A stretch of 33,464 nt of DNA, from assembly GCA_031273825.1 (NCBI GenBank), contig JAISRB010000130.1, positions 1 to 33,464 on the forward strand, written 5' to 3'. The notes under the pieces were generated by a model that saw only the letters and a program-made list of their open reading frames with translations, made no database searches and was not told where the DNA came from. Made by a program: the position numbers and the translations under genes. This stretch comes from Clostridiales bacterium. Lineage in GTDB: Bacteria > Bacillota > Clostridia > Christensenellales > JAISNN01. Position 1 is the stretch's first letter, and every line of letters starts with the position of its first letter. This document shows positions 1-7,008 of the stretch, in pieces.

Positions 1-44
1 CTAAGGTCAAGGACTTGTGCGACAGAAATCCGCTGTATAAATAA
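1..44 (+). CDS. C-terminal tail of a probable serine hydroxymethyltransferase (5' part outside window)
   Basis: An open frame enters from the left edge and stops at TAA 42-44. The last 13 residues end in VKDLCDRNPLYK. That resembles the usual SHMT (GlyA) C-terminus, in which a Leu-Cys pair is followed a few residues later by Pro-Leu-Tyr. Only the tail is visible, so the call rests on a short motif remembered from the family. It could be another protein that happens to end this way. Confidence 0.4.
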   Translation, partial: KVKDLCDRNPLYK

Positions 45-114
45 AAGCGTGAAATTAAACCGTAAAAAAAATCGTAAAGATTGCCGCGTTTAACAGAAAA
101 TAACCCGAAAATGA

Positions 115-143
115 TTGACAATAATGCGAAATTATGCTAATAT
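115..143 (+). promoter_or_regulatory. Promoter of the tRNA-Thr/tRNA-Tyr unit
   Basis: TTGACA (115-120) and TAATAT (138-143) are separated by exactly 17 bp, 29 bp upstream of the first tRNA. This is a good sigma-A-type match. The spacer contains the dyad ATAAT/ATTAT. Confidence 0.65.
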
Positions 144-172
144 ATTGGGGCTGTGAAAATGCGGAACGGTTT

Positions 173-249
173 GCCGGCGTAGCTCAATCAGGCAGAGCAG
201 CTGATTTGTAATCAGCAGGTTGATGGTTCGATTCCGTTCGCCGGCTCCA
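173..249 (+). tRNA. tRNA-Thr (anticodon TGT)
   Basis: A full cloverleaf is visible. The acceptor GCCGGCG (173-179) pairs with CGCCGGC (239-245), followed by discriminator T and an encoded CCA (247-249). The anticodon stem GCTGA/TCAGC encloses TTTGTAA, giving anticodon TGT. The T arm carries TTCGATT. It is transcribed with the tRNA-Tyr downstream. Confidence 0.95.
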
Positions 250-312
250 AAAAAACGCTAAAACTGCGATAAGCTTATAAGTTGAGGCGGGGTTTGCGGC
301 AAAAAATATTAT

Positions 313-397
313 GGGAAGATTCCCGAGTGGCTAAAGGGAGCAGACTGTAAATCTGCCGTCTTTGACTTCGGTGGTTCGAATCCACCTCTTCCCACCA
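313..397 (+). tRNA. tRNA-Tyr (anticodon GTA)
   Basis: This is a class II tRNA of 85 nt with a long variable arm. The acceptor GGGAAGA (313-319) pairs with TCTTCCC (387-393), followed by A and an encoded CCA (395-397). The anticodon loop reads CTGTAAA, anticodon GTA. The AT-rich island begins directly after it. I looked for a second copy of the tRNA 3' end at the far side of the island and saw none. Confidence 0.95.
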
Positions 398-402
398 ACA
401 TT

Positions 403-461
403 GACGAAATACGAGACATTGAATTACCGCCATTTATAGCGGTTTGGGTGTCTTTTTCGTC
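403..461. terminator. Long imperfect inverted repeat, possible bidirectional terminator or element end
   Basis: GACGAAA (403-409) pairs with TTTCGTC (455-461). Inside are GAGACA opposite TGTCT, and ACCGC (426-430) pairing with GCGGT (439-443). The structure lies between the tRNA-Tyr 3' end and the convergent recombinase remnant. It could terminate both, or be the end of the integrated element. The T-run is short and interrupted. Confidence 0.4.
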
Positions 462-466
462 TATAT

Positions 467-901
467 CTACCACAACTTTCTTGCCACAACAATTTCACCG
501 TCTTTCATAATAAATACCTTTGCAACCAAGTTTTCTATTATGTCTTGTTGAACAGTAATGTCTTTTGGGTCAAAGTGAGATATATTTGTAAGGAACGCAA
601 CTATGTGCTCCTTTTTTAATTCCAAGCCACGCTCCAACTCCAACTCTGCTTTTTGTGTTTCAAGGTCATTCAAGAGAATTTCTATCTCTTTCATCTTCGT
701 CTCAATGCCTTTACGCAACAACTCTCCATTCGCACTTAAATATTTTTCGGTGTATTCTTCGGCTTGTTCTTTTGCGTGGGCAATACGAATTTCAAGGCTT
801 TGTAAACCGTCATCACCAATTCGCTTATTATAATAATTTACAGTGTCATCACTTGCTACATTTATGTTCTTCGGTTGGACTTTTTGCAGAAGAGAGGGCA
901 A
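467..901 (-). pseudogene. Serine recombinase (resolvase/invertase family), C-terminal remnant
   Basis: About 140 codons survive, ending at 467. They cover the C-terminal part of a large serine recombinase: a charged coiled-coil stretch (roughly residues 25-100) and then the region HFDPKDITVQQDIIENLV typical of the end of these site-specific integrases. The catalytic N-terminal domain (serine nucleophile) and most of the recombinase domain are absent. The reading frame is cut near 893-901, where it abuts a Rep remnant on the opposite strand. It is probably the relic of the integrase that brought in this island. It should be inactive. The family call rests on the C-terminal pattern alone. Confidence 0.65.
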
Positions 902-1524
902 GAACGGACATAGCCAACTTCTTTGAAATGATTGATATAGGAGTGAAAAACAACGACCTTAAAAAACTTTATCCAACGCTTTACTCAAAAAACTATTCCC
1001 ACCTTGATAAAATGCGACAAGAAACCATATTTACAGAATACGCCGAAAAAAATCCGTAAACTTTCCGTAACCTACATCTATGGTGGTGCAGGTGTCGGCA
1101 AAACCTCTTTCGTTCTAAACAAACACGGCTACAAAAATGTTTACAGAGTTACCAATTATGCCACCCGTTTGACAGTTATAAAGGCGAACCGATTATTTGC
1201 TTTGACGAATATGATAGCAGTTTCAAACTAACTGACTTCCTTAACTTCCTTGATATTTACCCCTTGTGGCTCCCGTGCCGATACAATGACAAAGTGGCTT
1301 GCTATGAAACCGTATATATAATTTCAAACAAACCGCTAAATGAACAATACAAAAATATTCAAGCCGACAACAAAGAACAATACAATGCCTTACTTCGCAG
1401 AATACATAATATTACACGAATTGAAAAGGACGGCAAGCAAGTTTATGAAAAGCAAGACGGCAAAGATATTCAAAAAATTGAACTTATACCAATTCAAATA
1501 AAAGATGAAGATTTGCCATGGTAA
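901..1524 (+). pseudogene. Plasmid/CRESS-type replication initiator (Rep), superfamily 3 helicase domain, frameshifted
   Basis: Three frames together spell one Rep helicase domain. The first frame ends just after EYAEK (about 1047). Dropping one A from the A7 run there restores the frame leading to GGAGVGKTS (Walker A, about 1083-1109). A second shift near 1160-1166 is needed to reach the Walker B-like IICFDEYDSS (about 1190-1218) and the motif-C-like IISNKPLNEQY (about 1318-1350). The frame then runs to TAA at 1522-1524. The N-terminal HUH endonuclease domain is missing, cut at the junction with the recombinase remnant. This pattern (nicking domain plus SF3 helicase) is known from bacterial plasmids related to CRESS-DNA viruses. 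With two frameshifts and no nuclease domain it cannot make a working initiator. Confidence 0.7.
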
Positions 1525-1554
1525 AATAAATATTTAGAAGTGCTAACAATTTGT

Positions 1555-1583
1555 TTGCACTTTTTGTATTTTTTTGTTATCAT
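1555..1583 (+). promoter_or_regulatory. Promoter of the restriction-modification operon
   Basis: TTGCAC (1555-1560), a 17-bp T-rich spacer and TATCAT (1578-1583) lie about 30 bp upstream of the regulator gene's start codon. An AAGGAT ribosome-binding sequence follows at 1601-1606. Confidence 0.55.
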
Positions 1584-1611
1584 AGTCGTGTATTTGATAA
1601 AAGGATAAAAA

Positions 1612-1824
1612 ATGGCAGTCAATTATAATAAATTGTGGAAGTTGCTCATTGACAAGAAGATGACAAAAACTAATCTACGAACAGTCGCTGATTTAAGCAC
1701 GGCTACACTTGCCAAATTGGGTAAAGGCGAAACCGTAAGTATGGAAGTAATGTTAAGAATTTGCCAAGTTCTACATTGCGATATAGCAGACATTATGAAT
1801 GTTGTCCCAAAGGAGGAAGTATGA
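1612..1824 (+). CDS. Small XRE/Cro-type helix-turn-helix regulator of the R-M operon
   Basis: This 70-residue protein is essentially one HTH domain. The recognition region TVADLSTATLAKLGKG is followed by the conserved tail pattern in which the protein picks an 'ICQVLHCDIADIM' helix, as in small YozG-like XRE regulators. It is the first gene of the operon. Its TGA overlaps the ATG of the methyltransferase (ATGA), which suggests translational coupling. Small XRE proteins in this position commonly act as controller (C) proteins that delay endonuclease expression until DNA is methylated. That role is inferred from context. Its HTH resembles the N-terminal HTH of the Fic protein at 15147-16079. 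Confidence 0.88.
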   Translation: MAVNYNKLWKLLIDKKMTKTNLRTVADLSTATLAKLGKGETVSMEVMLRICQVLHCDIADIMNVVPKEEV

Positions 1825-2597
1825 AAAAAATAAATATTCAAACGGCTGAAAGCTCCTCTTTTTTTGATGAACAAGAAAATAAAAATACGATTATAAGAAA
1901 CTGTGATTGTAAGGTTCTTATACAAGAAATGAAAGAAAAACACATCAAGGTTGATGCAATAATCACAGATCCACCCTATTGCGTAAGCCGAGACCATCAA
2001 TTAGGTTTTTCAAATATGGGCAGAAGTGGAATGAACTATGGCAAATGGGATTACGGATTTGACCATAAACAATGGATAGTGGATAGTGCCGACCTTATTG
2101 TTGCTGGTGGTGCTTTTATCATCTTTACCGATTGGAAAAATTCGTCATATATTGTAGAAGCATTAGAACAAAAAGGCTTCTTGGTTAAAGATTTAATTCG
2201 TTGGGAAAAAACAAATCCTATGCCAAGGAATGTGGATAGTCGTTATGTTATGGATTTTGAAGTTGCAATTTGGGCGGTAAAGGCTGGCAAAAAATGGACT
2301 TTTAATAAGCCGAAAGAAGTCCCATACCTAAAACCAGTTTACAGAAGTGGCGTTGTCCTTGGCAAAAATAGAATACACCCAACACAAAAGAATTTAGAAG
2401 TCGTTATAAATTTAATAAAAGTTCATACAAATAAAGACGATTTAATCTTTGACCCATTTTTTGGCTCTGCGACAACGGCTATCGCTTGCAGACAAACTGA
2501 ACGCAAATTTATTGGCTCGGAAATTGATGAAGCATATTACAATAAAGCAAAGGAGAGATTGAATGGTTTATTCACCACTGAATTACACGGGCAATAA
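1821..2597 (+). CDS. DNA methyltransferase, beta class (DPPY first, FxGxG last)
   Basis: 258 residues from the ATG at 1821, which has AGGAGG just upstream. An in-frame start at 1761 exists but lies inside the regulator gene and has no ribosome site. Motif IV, TDPPYC, is near residue 50. Motif I, DPFFGSATT, is near residue 218. This order defines beta-class amino-methyltransferases (N6-adenine or N4-cytosine). An S-adenosylmethionine-dependent role modifying one strand of the operon's recognition site is expected. It overlaps the next gene by 35 bp. The presence of two different methyltransferases fits an asymmetric recognition sequence, as in Type IIS systems, where each strand needs its own enzyme. 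Confidence 0.92.
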   Translation: MKKINIQTAESSSFFDEQENKNTIIRNCDCKVLIQEMKEKHIKVDAIITDPPYCVSRDHQLGFSNMGRSGMNYGKWDYGFDHKQWIVDSADLIVAGGAFIIFTDWKNSSYIVEALEQKGFLVKDLIRWEKTNPMPRNVDSRYVMDFEVAIWAVKAGKKWTFNKPKEVPYLKPVYRSGVVLGKNRIHPTQKNLEVVINLIKVHTNKDDLIFDPFFGSATTAIACRQTERKFIGSEIDEAYYNKAKERLNGLFTTELHGQ

Positions 2598-3465
2598 AGC
2601 AAAATTACTCAATGAGATATTTGATATTCTGCCGAAAGATACAGAATGTTTTTATGATGTTTTTTGCGGCAGTGCCTTGGTAGCAGTAAACTCTTATGCA
2701 AAAGAAATTTATATAAACGATACTTCGGTAGAAGTGCTATCTCTCATTAAATACTTCATTGATACACCAACTGAAAAAATAATATCAAATATGGAAGCAA
2801 TTATCGAGAAATATAATTTGACATATTCTCGTGTCAAACCCAAAGGCACATACATTGAATACAAACACGAAGGTCTATCATTATATAATAAAGTTGGATT
2901 TAATAGAATGAAAACTGATTATAACTCCGCTACCGCGAAAGATATGTCAGTATTATTTGCTTTGGTGGTTTATGGGTTTAATCATTACCTGCGATTTAAT
3001 AAAAAAGGCGAATTCAATATCCCAATTGGGAAAGTTGATTTTTGTAATTCAATTTATGATAAGACAATAGATTTTGCAAACGCAATTAAACAGAAAAATG
3101 TTCATATAACGAATTGCGATTTTAGAGATGAACAAATATATAATTTAGACCAACCGCCCAAAAAACTTTATTACTTTGACCCGCCTTATATGATTACTGA
3201 CGCACCCTATAATTTATTTTGGACAATGGAACACGAAAAGGCTTTATTGGCTTTGTTAGATAAAATGAACGAGCGTGGTGTGCAATTTGCTTTGTCAAAT
3301 GTATTTTATTCAAATGGTAAGACAAATCATCAACTAATTGAATGGTCAAAAAAATATACTGTCCATACTATGAAACGACAATACCACAATGCGAATTATA
3401 GAAGAAAAAATCATTCACTTGCACAAGAAGTATTGATAACTAACTTTGAAAAAGGAGAAAAATAA
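2563..3465 (+). CDS. DNA adenine methyltransferase, D12 (alpha) class
   Basis: 300 residues, with AGGAGA upstream of the ATG. The N-terminus carries NYTGNKAKLL (motif X region, substituting for the more usual N-x-x-G-x-K-x-x-L) and FYDVFCGSALVAVN (motif I, SAM binding). Motif IV, YFDPPYM, is near residue 203. The middle FNKKGEFNIPIGK is typical of the D12 family (Dam, DpnM, FokI-like). These enzymes methylate adenine at N6. Together with the beta-class enzyme it should protect both strands against the endonuclease encoded next. The specificity cannot be read from sequence. GATC-containing sites are common in this family but that is only a guess. Confidence 0.94.
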   Translation: MVYSPLNYTGNKAKLLNEIFDILPKDTECFYDVFCGSALVAVNSYAKEIYINDTSVEVLSLIKYFIDTPTEKIISNMEAIIEKYNLTYSRVKPKGTYIEYKHEGLSLYNKVGFNRMKTDYNSATAKDMSVLFALVVYGFNHYLRFNKKGEFNIPIGKVDFCNSIYDKTIDFANAIKQKNVHITNCDFRDEQIYNLDQPPKKLYYFDPPYMITDAPYNLFWTMEHEKALLALLDKMNERGVQFALSNVFYSNGKTNHQLIEWSKKYTVHTMKRQYHNANYRRKNHSLAQEVLITNFEKGEK

Positions 3466-3466
3466 A

Positions 3467-5173
3467 ATGGGGACAAGTGGAAATCGTAAAGGATATAAGA
3501 TATTTTCAATAAATACAACAATAAGAAATCCTAAAAGAAATGTGGAATTTTTGAAAGCATTTTTACCTTATACCAATAGGAAAGTTTCGCCAAAAGAAAT
3601 GGAAGTTGGCTATTTATATGCTCTTGTCAAAAATGGCACATATAATTTTCTTAATGTCTCGCAAGTGATTAAAGATAAAATTAGGGACGATATTCCATTA
3701 AATGACGCAGAAGTTAAGCAAGCCTTTATTGATAATCCACAAGCAACAACCTTTCGTGGTAGAGCATTGACACAACTTCGTGCTTTAAGAGACCAAGGTT
3801 TTTTAATTTTCAAAAGCGAAAGCCGAGCCTTTTACGAAATGGAATTATCAAAACTCGGCGAAGAATTGATTAAGAATGAAATGAGTTCGGCAGATATTTA
3901 TAGCAAATCAATAATTGGTATGCACGCCAATAGCCCTGTTCGTCCAAAACTATATAACCAATCTCGTCCATTTCTTAATACTTTATTTGTAATTGACGGA
4001 GTAAACAAAAAATGGCAAGCACTTGGAAATGAGCCCAAAGGAATTCTAACACACGAATTTGCAACCTTTGTATTAAGTATGAAAGATTGTGATTATCAAA
4101 CCGCAGTCAATAATATAATTGAGTATCGCAAAGCATATAAATTAGTTCCAAATGAAAAAGCGATAATGGACTTTCTTAATGCACAAGACATATTGCCATT
4201 GAAATATGAGAGTATCATTAAAGATTATGCAGATGATGTTTTTCGTAAATTTGAAATGACGGGCTTACTTATTGCTCACGGGAGTTTCAAACATATTTAT
4301 TACAATTTTTCTTCGTTTAACCAATCAAAAGTTGATACCATTTTAGAAAAATATAAAGGCTATAAATTTGAAACTTTTAATAACCAATATGATTATTACA
4401 ATTATTTGCATAATATTGAATTGCCTTGGCTTGTCGACATAGATACTCGCAAAAATATTATTGTTTCAAAAGCAAAATTATTTGGCATAAATATTGATTT
4501 CAAAACAACAACGATTGAACAAGCCGAAAACATTATTGAAGATAAATTTAATAAATCAATTATAGGTAAAGTTGCTGAAAATTTAGAAGAAAAAATTTTA
4601 TTAGCAGAATTACTTATTTTAAGCGGAACAATTACCGCTTCATCTCAATTTGGCGAAATCCCAGAAGCTTTACGATTAGAATACTTAACTGCTTTAATTA
4701 TTGCGAAGAAATTCGGTTCTAATGGCTTAATTGCAAATATGATTATGAGTGAAGATGGAACACCATTATCTTATGCTCCTGCTGGAAGACCCGATATTGT
4801 ATTTGAACATAAGGATGGCTCATATATTTTTGAACTTACAATGGCGAAAAATGCAAAGCAACAAGAGAATAGTGAAACAACTTCTATCGTTCGTCATATG
4901 ACTGAATTAAAAACAAGTACGGGTATTGAATATAGAATGGCACTCATTGCTCCACTTATTCACTATGATATTGCGACATTCTTCCAATTCCGTTGTGCTA
5001 CAAGTAAAGAAAAAATTGTTCCAATTTCAATAGATAGATTTGTTGGGGAAATTTATAATGCCAACACGGTTAGTCAATATACACTCTCGTTTGATAGTAT
5101 CATTTCTATGCTTTTGACTATCGAAACAAAACAATATATTGATGAAATCAATAAACACTATAAATTCGCATAA
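3467..5173 (+). CDS. AlwI-family Type IIS restriction endonuclease
   Basis: 568 residues from the ATG at 3467, with AAAGGAGAA 9-16 bp upstream; a TTG 21 bp earlier is a weaker alternative. The start GNRKGYKIFSINTTIRNP and the overall plan match the AlwI family, which also includes the MlyI/PleI/BstNBI enzymes and nickases. An N-terminal half with winged-helix-like segments (for example FRGRALTQLRALRDQGFL) presumably binds DNA. A C-terminal nuclease core follows. The PD-(D/E)xK-type site is visible as GRPD443 and FE456LT, followed by the family's conserved TSIVRHMTE stretch. The length is in the family range and the frame is intact. It lies last in the operon, after both protective methyltransferases, and is followed by a strong terminator. 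Base composition is far more AT-rich than the neighbouring chromosome. Confidence 0.9.
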   Translation: MGTSGNRKGYKIFSINTTIRNPKRNVEFLKAFLPYTNRKVSPKEMEVGYLYALVKNGTYNFLNVSQVIKDKIRDDIPLNDAEVKQAFIDNPQATTFRGRALTQLRALRDQGFLIFKSESRAFYEMELSKLGEELIKNEMSSADIYSKSIIGMHANSPVRPKLYNQSRPFLNTLFVIDGVNKKWQALGNEPKGILTHEFATFVLSMKDCDYQTAVNNIIEYRKAYKLVPNEKAIMDFLNAQDILPLKYESIIKDYADDVFRKFEMTGLLIAHGSFKHIYYNFSSFNQSKVDTILEKYKGYKFETFNNQYDYYNYLHNIELPWLVDIDTRKNIIVSKAKLFGINIDFKTTTIEQAENIIEDKFNKSIIGKVAENLEEKILLAELLILSGTITASSQFGEIPEALRLEYLTALIIAKKFGSNGLIANMIMSEDGTPLSYAPAGRPDIVFEHKDGSYIFELTMAKNAKQQENSETTSIVRHMTELKTSTGIEYRMALIAPLIHYDIATFFQFRCATSKEKIVPISIDRFVGEIYNANTVSQYTLSFDSIISMLLTIETKQYIDEINKHYKFA

Positions 5174-5283
5174 CTAAGATAGATTTAGTAATAAATTATT
5201 TGAGATAAGGCAATAAGCAAAACTGCACCATTTGCACTAATAAATCAAAAGGCACAAAAAAACAAAATGGATAACTAACATAT

Positions 5284-5316
5284 AAAGAAAAGACTGGCTT
5301 AACTGTCTTTTCTTTT
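5284..5316 (+). terminator. Rho-independent terminator of the R-M operon
   Basis: A perfect 11-bp stem AAAGAAAAGAC (5284-5294) / GTCTTTTCTTT (5305-5315) with a 10-nt loop runs straight into T residues, about 110 bp after the endonuclease stop codon. Confidence 0.85.
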
Positions 5317-5498
5317 GTAGTGTCCACCTTTGTCTCTGCCGTCAAATAAACACGCCCCTTTATATTCTCTTTTGGGTGGATTTGATTGAAATACTATGCC
5401 CACAAAACCTTTGACAAAAATATAATGTCGTGATATAATTTCTATTGAAGTATGGTCGTGTCTCGTATTGCATCGGCTCTGCTCCACCATTTCAAAAC

Positions 5499-5622
5499 CA
5501 CTATATATAGTGATTTTTTTGTTTTTTATTCTGCACCGTATATAGCGATTGCTTAGCGATAGGTGCAAAATTGACGCAAAAATTAATATTTTATGTCTAA
5601 AGCTATCACGACTTTTGCGTCA
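5499..5622. repeat. Cluster of palindromes and inverted repeats
   Basis: Three structures follow one another. A perfect 14-bp palindrome CACTATATATAGTG (5499-5512) is followed by a T-run. GCACC (5533-5537) and GGTGC (5562-5566) enclose two direct copies of TAGCGAT. TGACGCAAAA (5572-5581) and its exact complement TTTTGCGTCA (5613-5622) lie 31 bp apart. Such clusters are typical of plasmid origins, recombination sites or operators. Which applies here is not shown by the sequence. Confidence 0.75.
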
Positions 5623-5679
5623 GCTTCCGTCAATATATGAGGCCGATAATTCTATAGATTGATTTATTTTTAGGTGGGG

Positions 5680-5713
5680 TAATGACACAAGCGGCGTAAT
5701 GACGCAAGACGCG
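5680..5713. repeat. Tandem 17-bp direct repeat (iteron-like)
   Basis: TAATGACACAAGCGGCG (5680-5696) is followed head-to-tail by TAATGACGCAAGACGCG (5697-5713), 14 of 17 identical. The core TGACGCAA also forms the inverted repeat at 5572/5622, giving four related sites in 140 bp. This could be an origin or integrase/regulator binding region of the island. Confidence 0.7.
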
Positions 5714-5817
5714 CCCACGCTTGTTTTTTGTCTTAGACTTATTGACGGATATAGTTTTTTGTCCGGTCAAAGGTGTTAATTCGGTTATTTTAATAATTTA
5801 AAGAGGTGTGGAAACGC

Positions 5818-5846
5818 TTGACATGTCAATGTGTTTGGTTTATAAT
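5818..5846 (+). promoter_or_regulatory. Consensus promoter with a 12-bp palindrome over the -35 box
   Basis: TTGACA (5818-5823) and TATAAT (5841-5846) match the sigma-A consensus perfectly with a 17-bp spacer. The -35 box is the left half of the palindrome TTGACATGTCAA (5818-5829). That is the position expected of a repressor operator. It drives the small gene at 5909. Confidence 0.85.
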
Positions 5847-5908
5847 CTAGCTATAGATATTCAACGAACATATATTTACAAATGACGATATATAGGAGGC
5901 GGGGCAAC

Positions 5909-5992
5909 GTGAAAGAACTCATAGAAACCTTAAAAAATATATATGAAGTATTAATCAAAATCTATGAAGCAATAGCCGCCCTAAAAGAATAA
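5909..5992 (+). CDS. 27-residue small protein, amphipathic helix, function unknown
   Basis: A GTG start with TAGGAGG upstream (about 5892-5898) and a TAA stop frame a 27-codon gene. It lies about 55 bp downstream of the expected start site of a perfect promoter. The peptide begins MKELIETLKNIYEV and ends with AIAALKE. Leu/Ile/Tyr/Val residues fall at 3-4-residue intervals between Lys and Glu, so it should fold as one charged amphipathic helix, perhaps self-associating as a short coiled coil. There is no signal peptide and no long hydrophobic stretch, which argues against a simple membrane toxin. I do not recognise the family. The combination of consensus promoter, palindromic operator, strong ribosome site and intact frame makes translation plausible. 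An untranslated regulatory RNA is the main alternative. Confidence 0.5.
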   Translation: MKELIETLKNIYEVLIKIYEAIAALKE

Positions 5993-6046
5993 CCGCCCCG
6001 ACCCGAAATCAAAGCGGTTAAACCGAAAACGAAAGTTGGTCAATGA

Positions 6047-6108
6047 CCGTATGTTATTTGCGGCTCTCCGCCGCCTATCGTCCTAAGCGCGTTGTTTAAA
6101 AGAGCCAT
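6047..6108. repeat. 62-bp duplicate of internal MATE-gene sequence
   Basis: This segment matches 7553-7614, inside the MATE transporter gene, in the same orientation at 61 of 62 positions. It has no reading frame of its own here. It lies just downstream of the acetyltransferase stop codon. It marks a partial duplication or the scar of a rearrangement. Confidence 0.9.
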
Positions 6109-6117
6109 TTATGCCGT

Positions 6118-6726
6118 CTATTCCCATACGTCAAGCTTTCTGCCCTTGTAGTAAAACTCCCTGTCCTTTTCTCCTATTTCACGGATTATTTTGCAAGGAA
6201 CGCCGTATGCAACCACATTTGACGGAATATCGCTTGTCACCACGCTTCCCGAGCCGATTACGGAGTTATCGCCGATTGTAATGCCGGGCATAATCTGCGC
6301 GGCGGAACCGATCCAAACATTTTTCCCTATACGTATCGGGAGATTATATACATAGTGACGCTCCCTAAGAATCGGCAAAATCGGATGTCCTGCCGTGGAA
6401 AAAACCACATTCGGCGCAATCAGACAATCGTCGCCTATAAAAATATGTTCGTCGTCTACAAAGGTTACGTTTGAATTGATATAGACACCCTTTCCGAGAT
6501 GGACGTGCTTACAGCCCCAGTTTGAGTTGAGCGGCGTCTCGACCGTACAGCCGTCGCCGATTTCGGCAAAAACTTCTTTCAAAAGCGCTTGACGTTTGTC
6601 GGTTTCGGTAGGCAAGGTTTTATTGTATTCAATCATCTTGTTTTGATAAATATGCTGATCGCCGAGCAGTGCGGGGTCATCGTAGCAATAAGGTAAGCCT
6701 TGTTCTTTTCTTTCGACATTATTCAC
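6118..6726 (-). CDS. Hexapeptide-repeat O-acetyltransferase (maltose/galactoside acetyltransferase type)
   Basis: 202 residues from a GTG at 6726, chosen because AGGAGG lies 7 bp upstream of it. An ATG 30 bp further upstream has no ribosome site. The protein follows the Maa/LacA plan. A short helical N-terminus is followed by a left-handed beta-helix of hexapeptide repeats (IGDDCLIAPNV, IGKNVWIG, ITIGDNSVIGSGS). The catalytic His lies in FSTAGHP, and the C-terminus reads AYGVPCKIIREI. Enzymes of this type transfer acetyl from acetyl-CoA to sugar hydroxyls as trimers in the cytoplasm. The physiological sugar is unknown. A consensus promoter in repeat copy A (6789-6817) drives it. A second, divergent enzyme of the same family is encoded at 11440-12090. 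Confidence 0.9.
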   Translation of the reverse strand: MNNVERKEQGLPYCYDDPALLGDQHIYQNKMIEYNKTLPTETDKRQALLKEVFAEIGDGCTVETPLNSNWGCKHVHLGKGVYINSNVTFVDDEHIFIGDDCLIAPNVVFSTAGHPILPILRERHYVYNLPIRIGKNVWIGSAAQIMPGITIGDNSVIGSGSVVTSDIPSNVVAYGVPCKIIREIGEKDREFYYKGRKLDVWE

Positions 6727-6788
6727 GCTAAGTCCTCCTAATAATTCGGTTTTCATATGTTTTTTATCAGAAACCGCATCTTATTATT

Positions 6789-6817
6789 ATTATATCCCGT
6801 CTAAGCCCGTTTGTCAA
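6789..6817 (-). promoter_or_regulatory. Promoter of the acetyltransferase gene (within repeat copy A)
   Basis: On the minus strand TTGACA (6817-6812) and TATAAT (6794-6789) are spaced by 17 bp, a perfect match. The start codon at 6726 lies about 55 bp downstream of the predicted start site. Confidence 0.85.
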
Positions 6818-6900
6818 TGCGCGCTTCCGTTTTTTATATAATAAAACCTATATGCAACTTAATATGTGCCGCTTTGTGCGGTAAGCCGCAATTAACGCGC

Positions 6901-6987
6901 TCAAAAAATAACGCCTAAAAAGACAAAAATCATGTTTACCGCAATATGTATAACTATCGGGGCGAATAAACCCTTAGAAGTTATTGC
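6901..6987 (-). pseudogene. Tail fragment of a CPBP-family intramembrane protease gene (copy A)
   Basis: 29 codons on the minus strand end at TGA (6903-6901). They encode a hydrophobic tail with the pattern GLFAPIVIHIAVN. This is the last conserved helix of CPBP (CAAX protease/bacteriocin-processing) proteins, where the His and Asn are active-site residues. Everything upstream is missing and is replaced by the end of the MATE gene. It is non-functional. Confidence 0.6.
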
Positions 6988-7008
6988 CTCACATACGGTA
7001 CAACATCA

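Larger units (their letters stand above)
5317..5817. other. Non-coding, AT-rich spacer at the right side of the island
   Basis: I see no convincing gene here. The longest frame (5299-5568, minus) starts at a TTG without a ribosome site and stops inside the terminator hairpin. The segment holds the palindromes and tandem repeats annotated separately. The composition shift back toward the GC-rich host occurs toward its right end, so this is the probable right boundary zone of the acquired island. Confidence 0.5.
6782..6988. repeat. Direct repeat, copy A (about 207 bp; CPBP-gene tail plus promoter)
   Basis: This segment is nearly identical to copy B (9418-9625), same orientation, with scattered substitutions, a 1-bp and a 3-bp indel. 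It contains on the minus strand the last codons of a CPBP protease gene, a hairpin (TGCCGC/GCGGTA region near 6867-6890) and a consensus promoter. The two copies flank the kinase-MATE unit. Confidence 0.92.

Noticed and set aside
173-397. tRNA-Tyr as a classical attachment site with a duplicated 3' end
   Set aside because: I found no second copy of the tRNA 3' sequence at the other side of the island, so the adjacency alone does not prove tRNA integration.
1761-1820. Longer start for the beta-class methyltransferase
   Set aside because: The extension lies within the regulator gene in another frame. The ATG at 1821 has AGGAGG upstream.
5299-5568. 89-codon minus-strand hypothetical gene
   Set aside because: It starts with TTG without a ribosome site, runs through palindromes, and stops inside the R-M terminator hairpin. 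No family was recognised.
6860-6895. Terminator within repeat copy A (and the same in copy B near 9500-9525)
   Set aside because: A TGCCGC hairpin is present but neither direction continues into a T-run, so it is reported only as part of the repeats.
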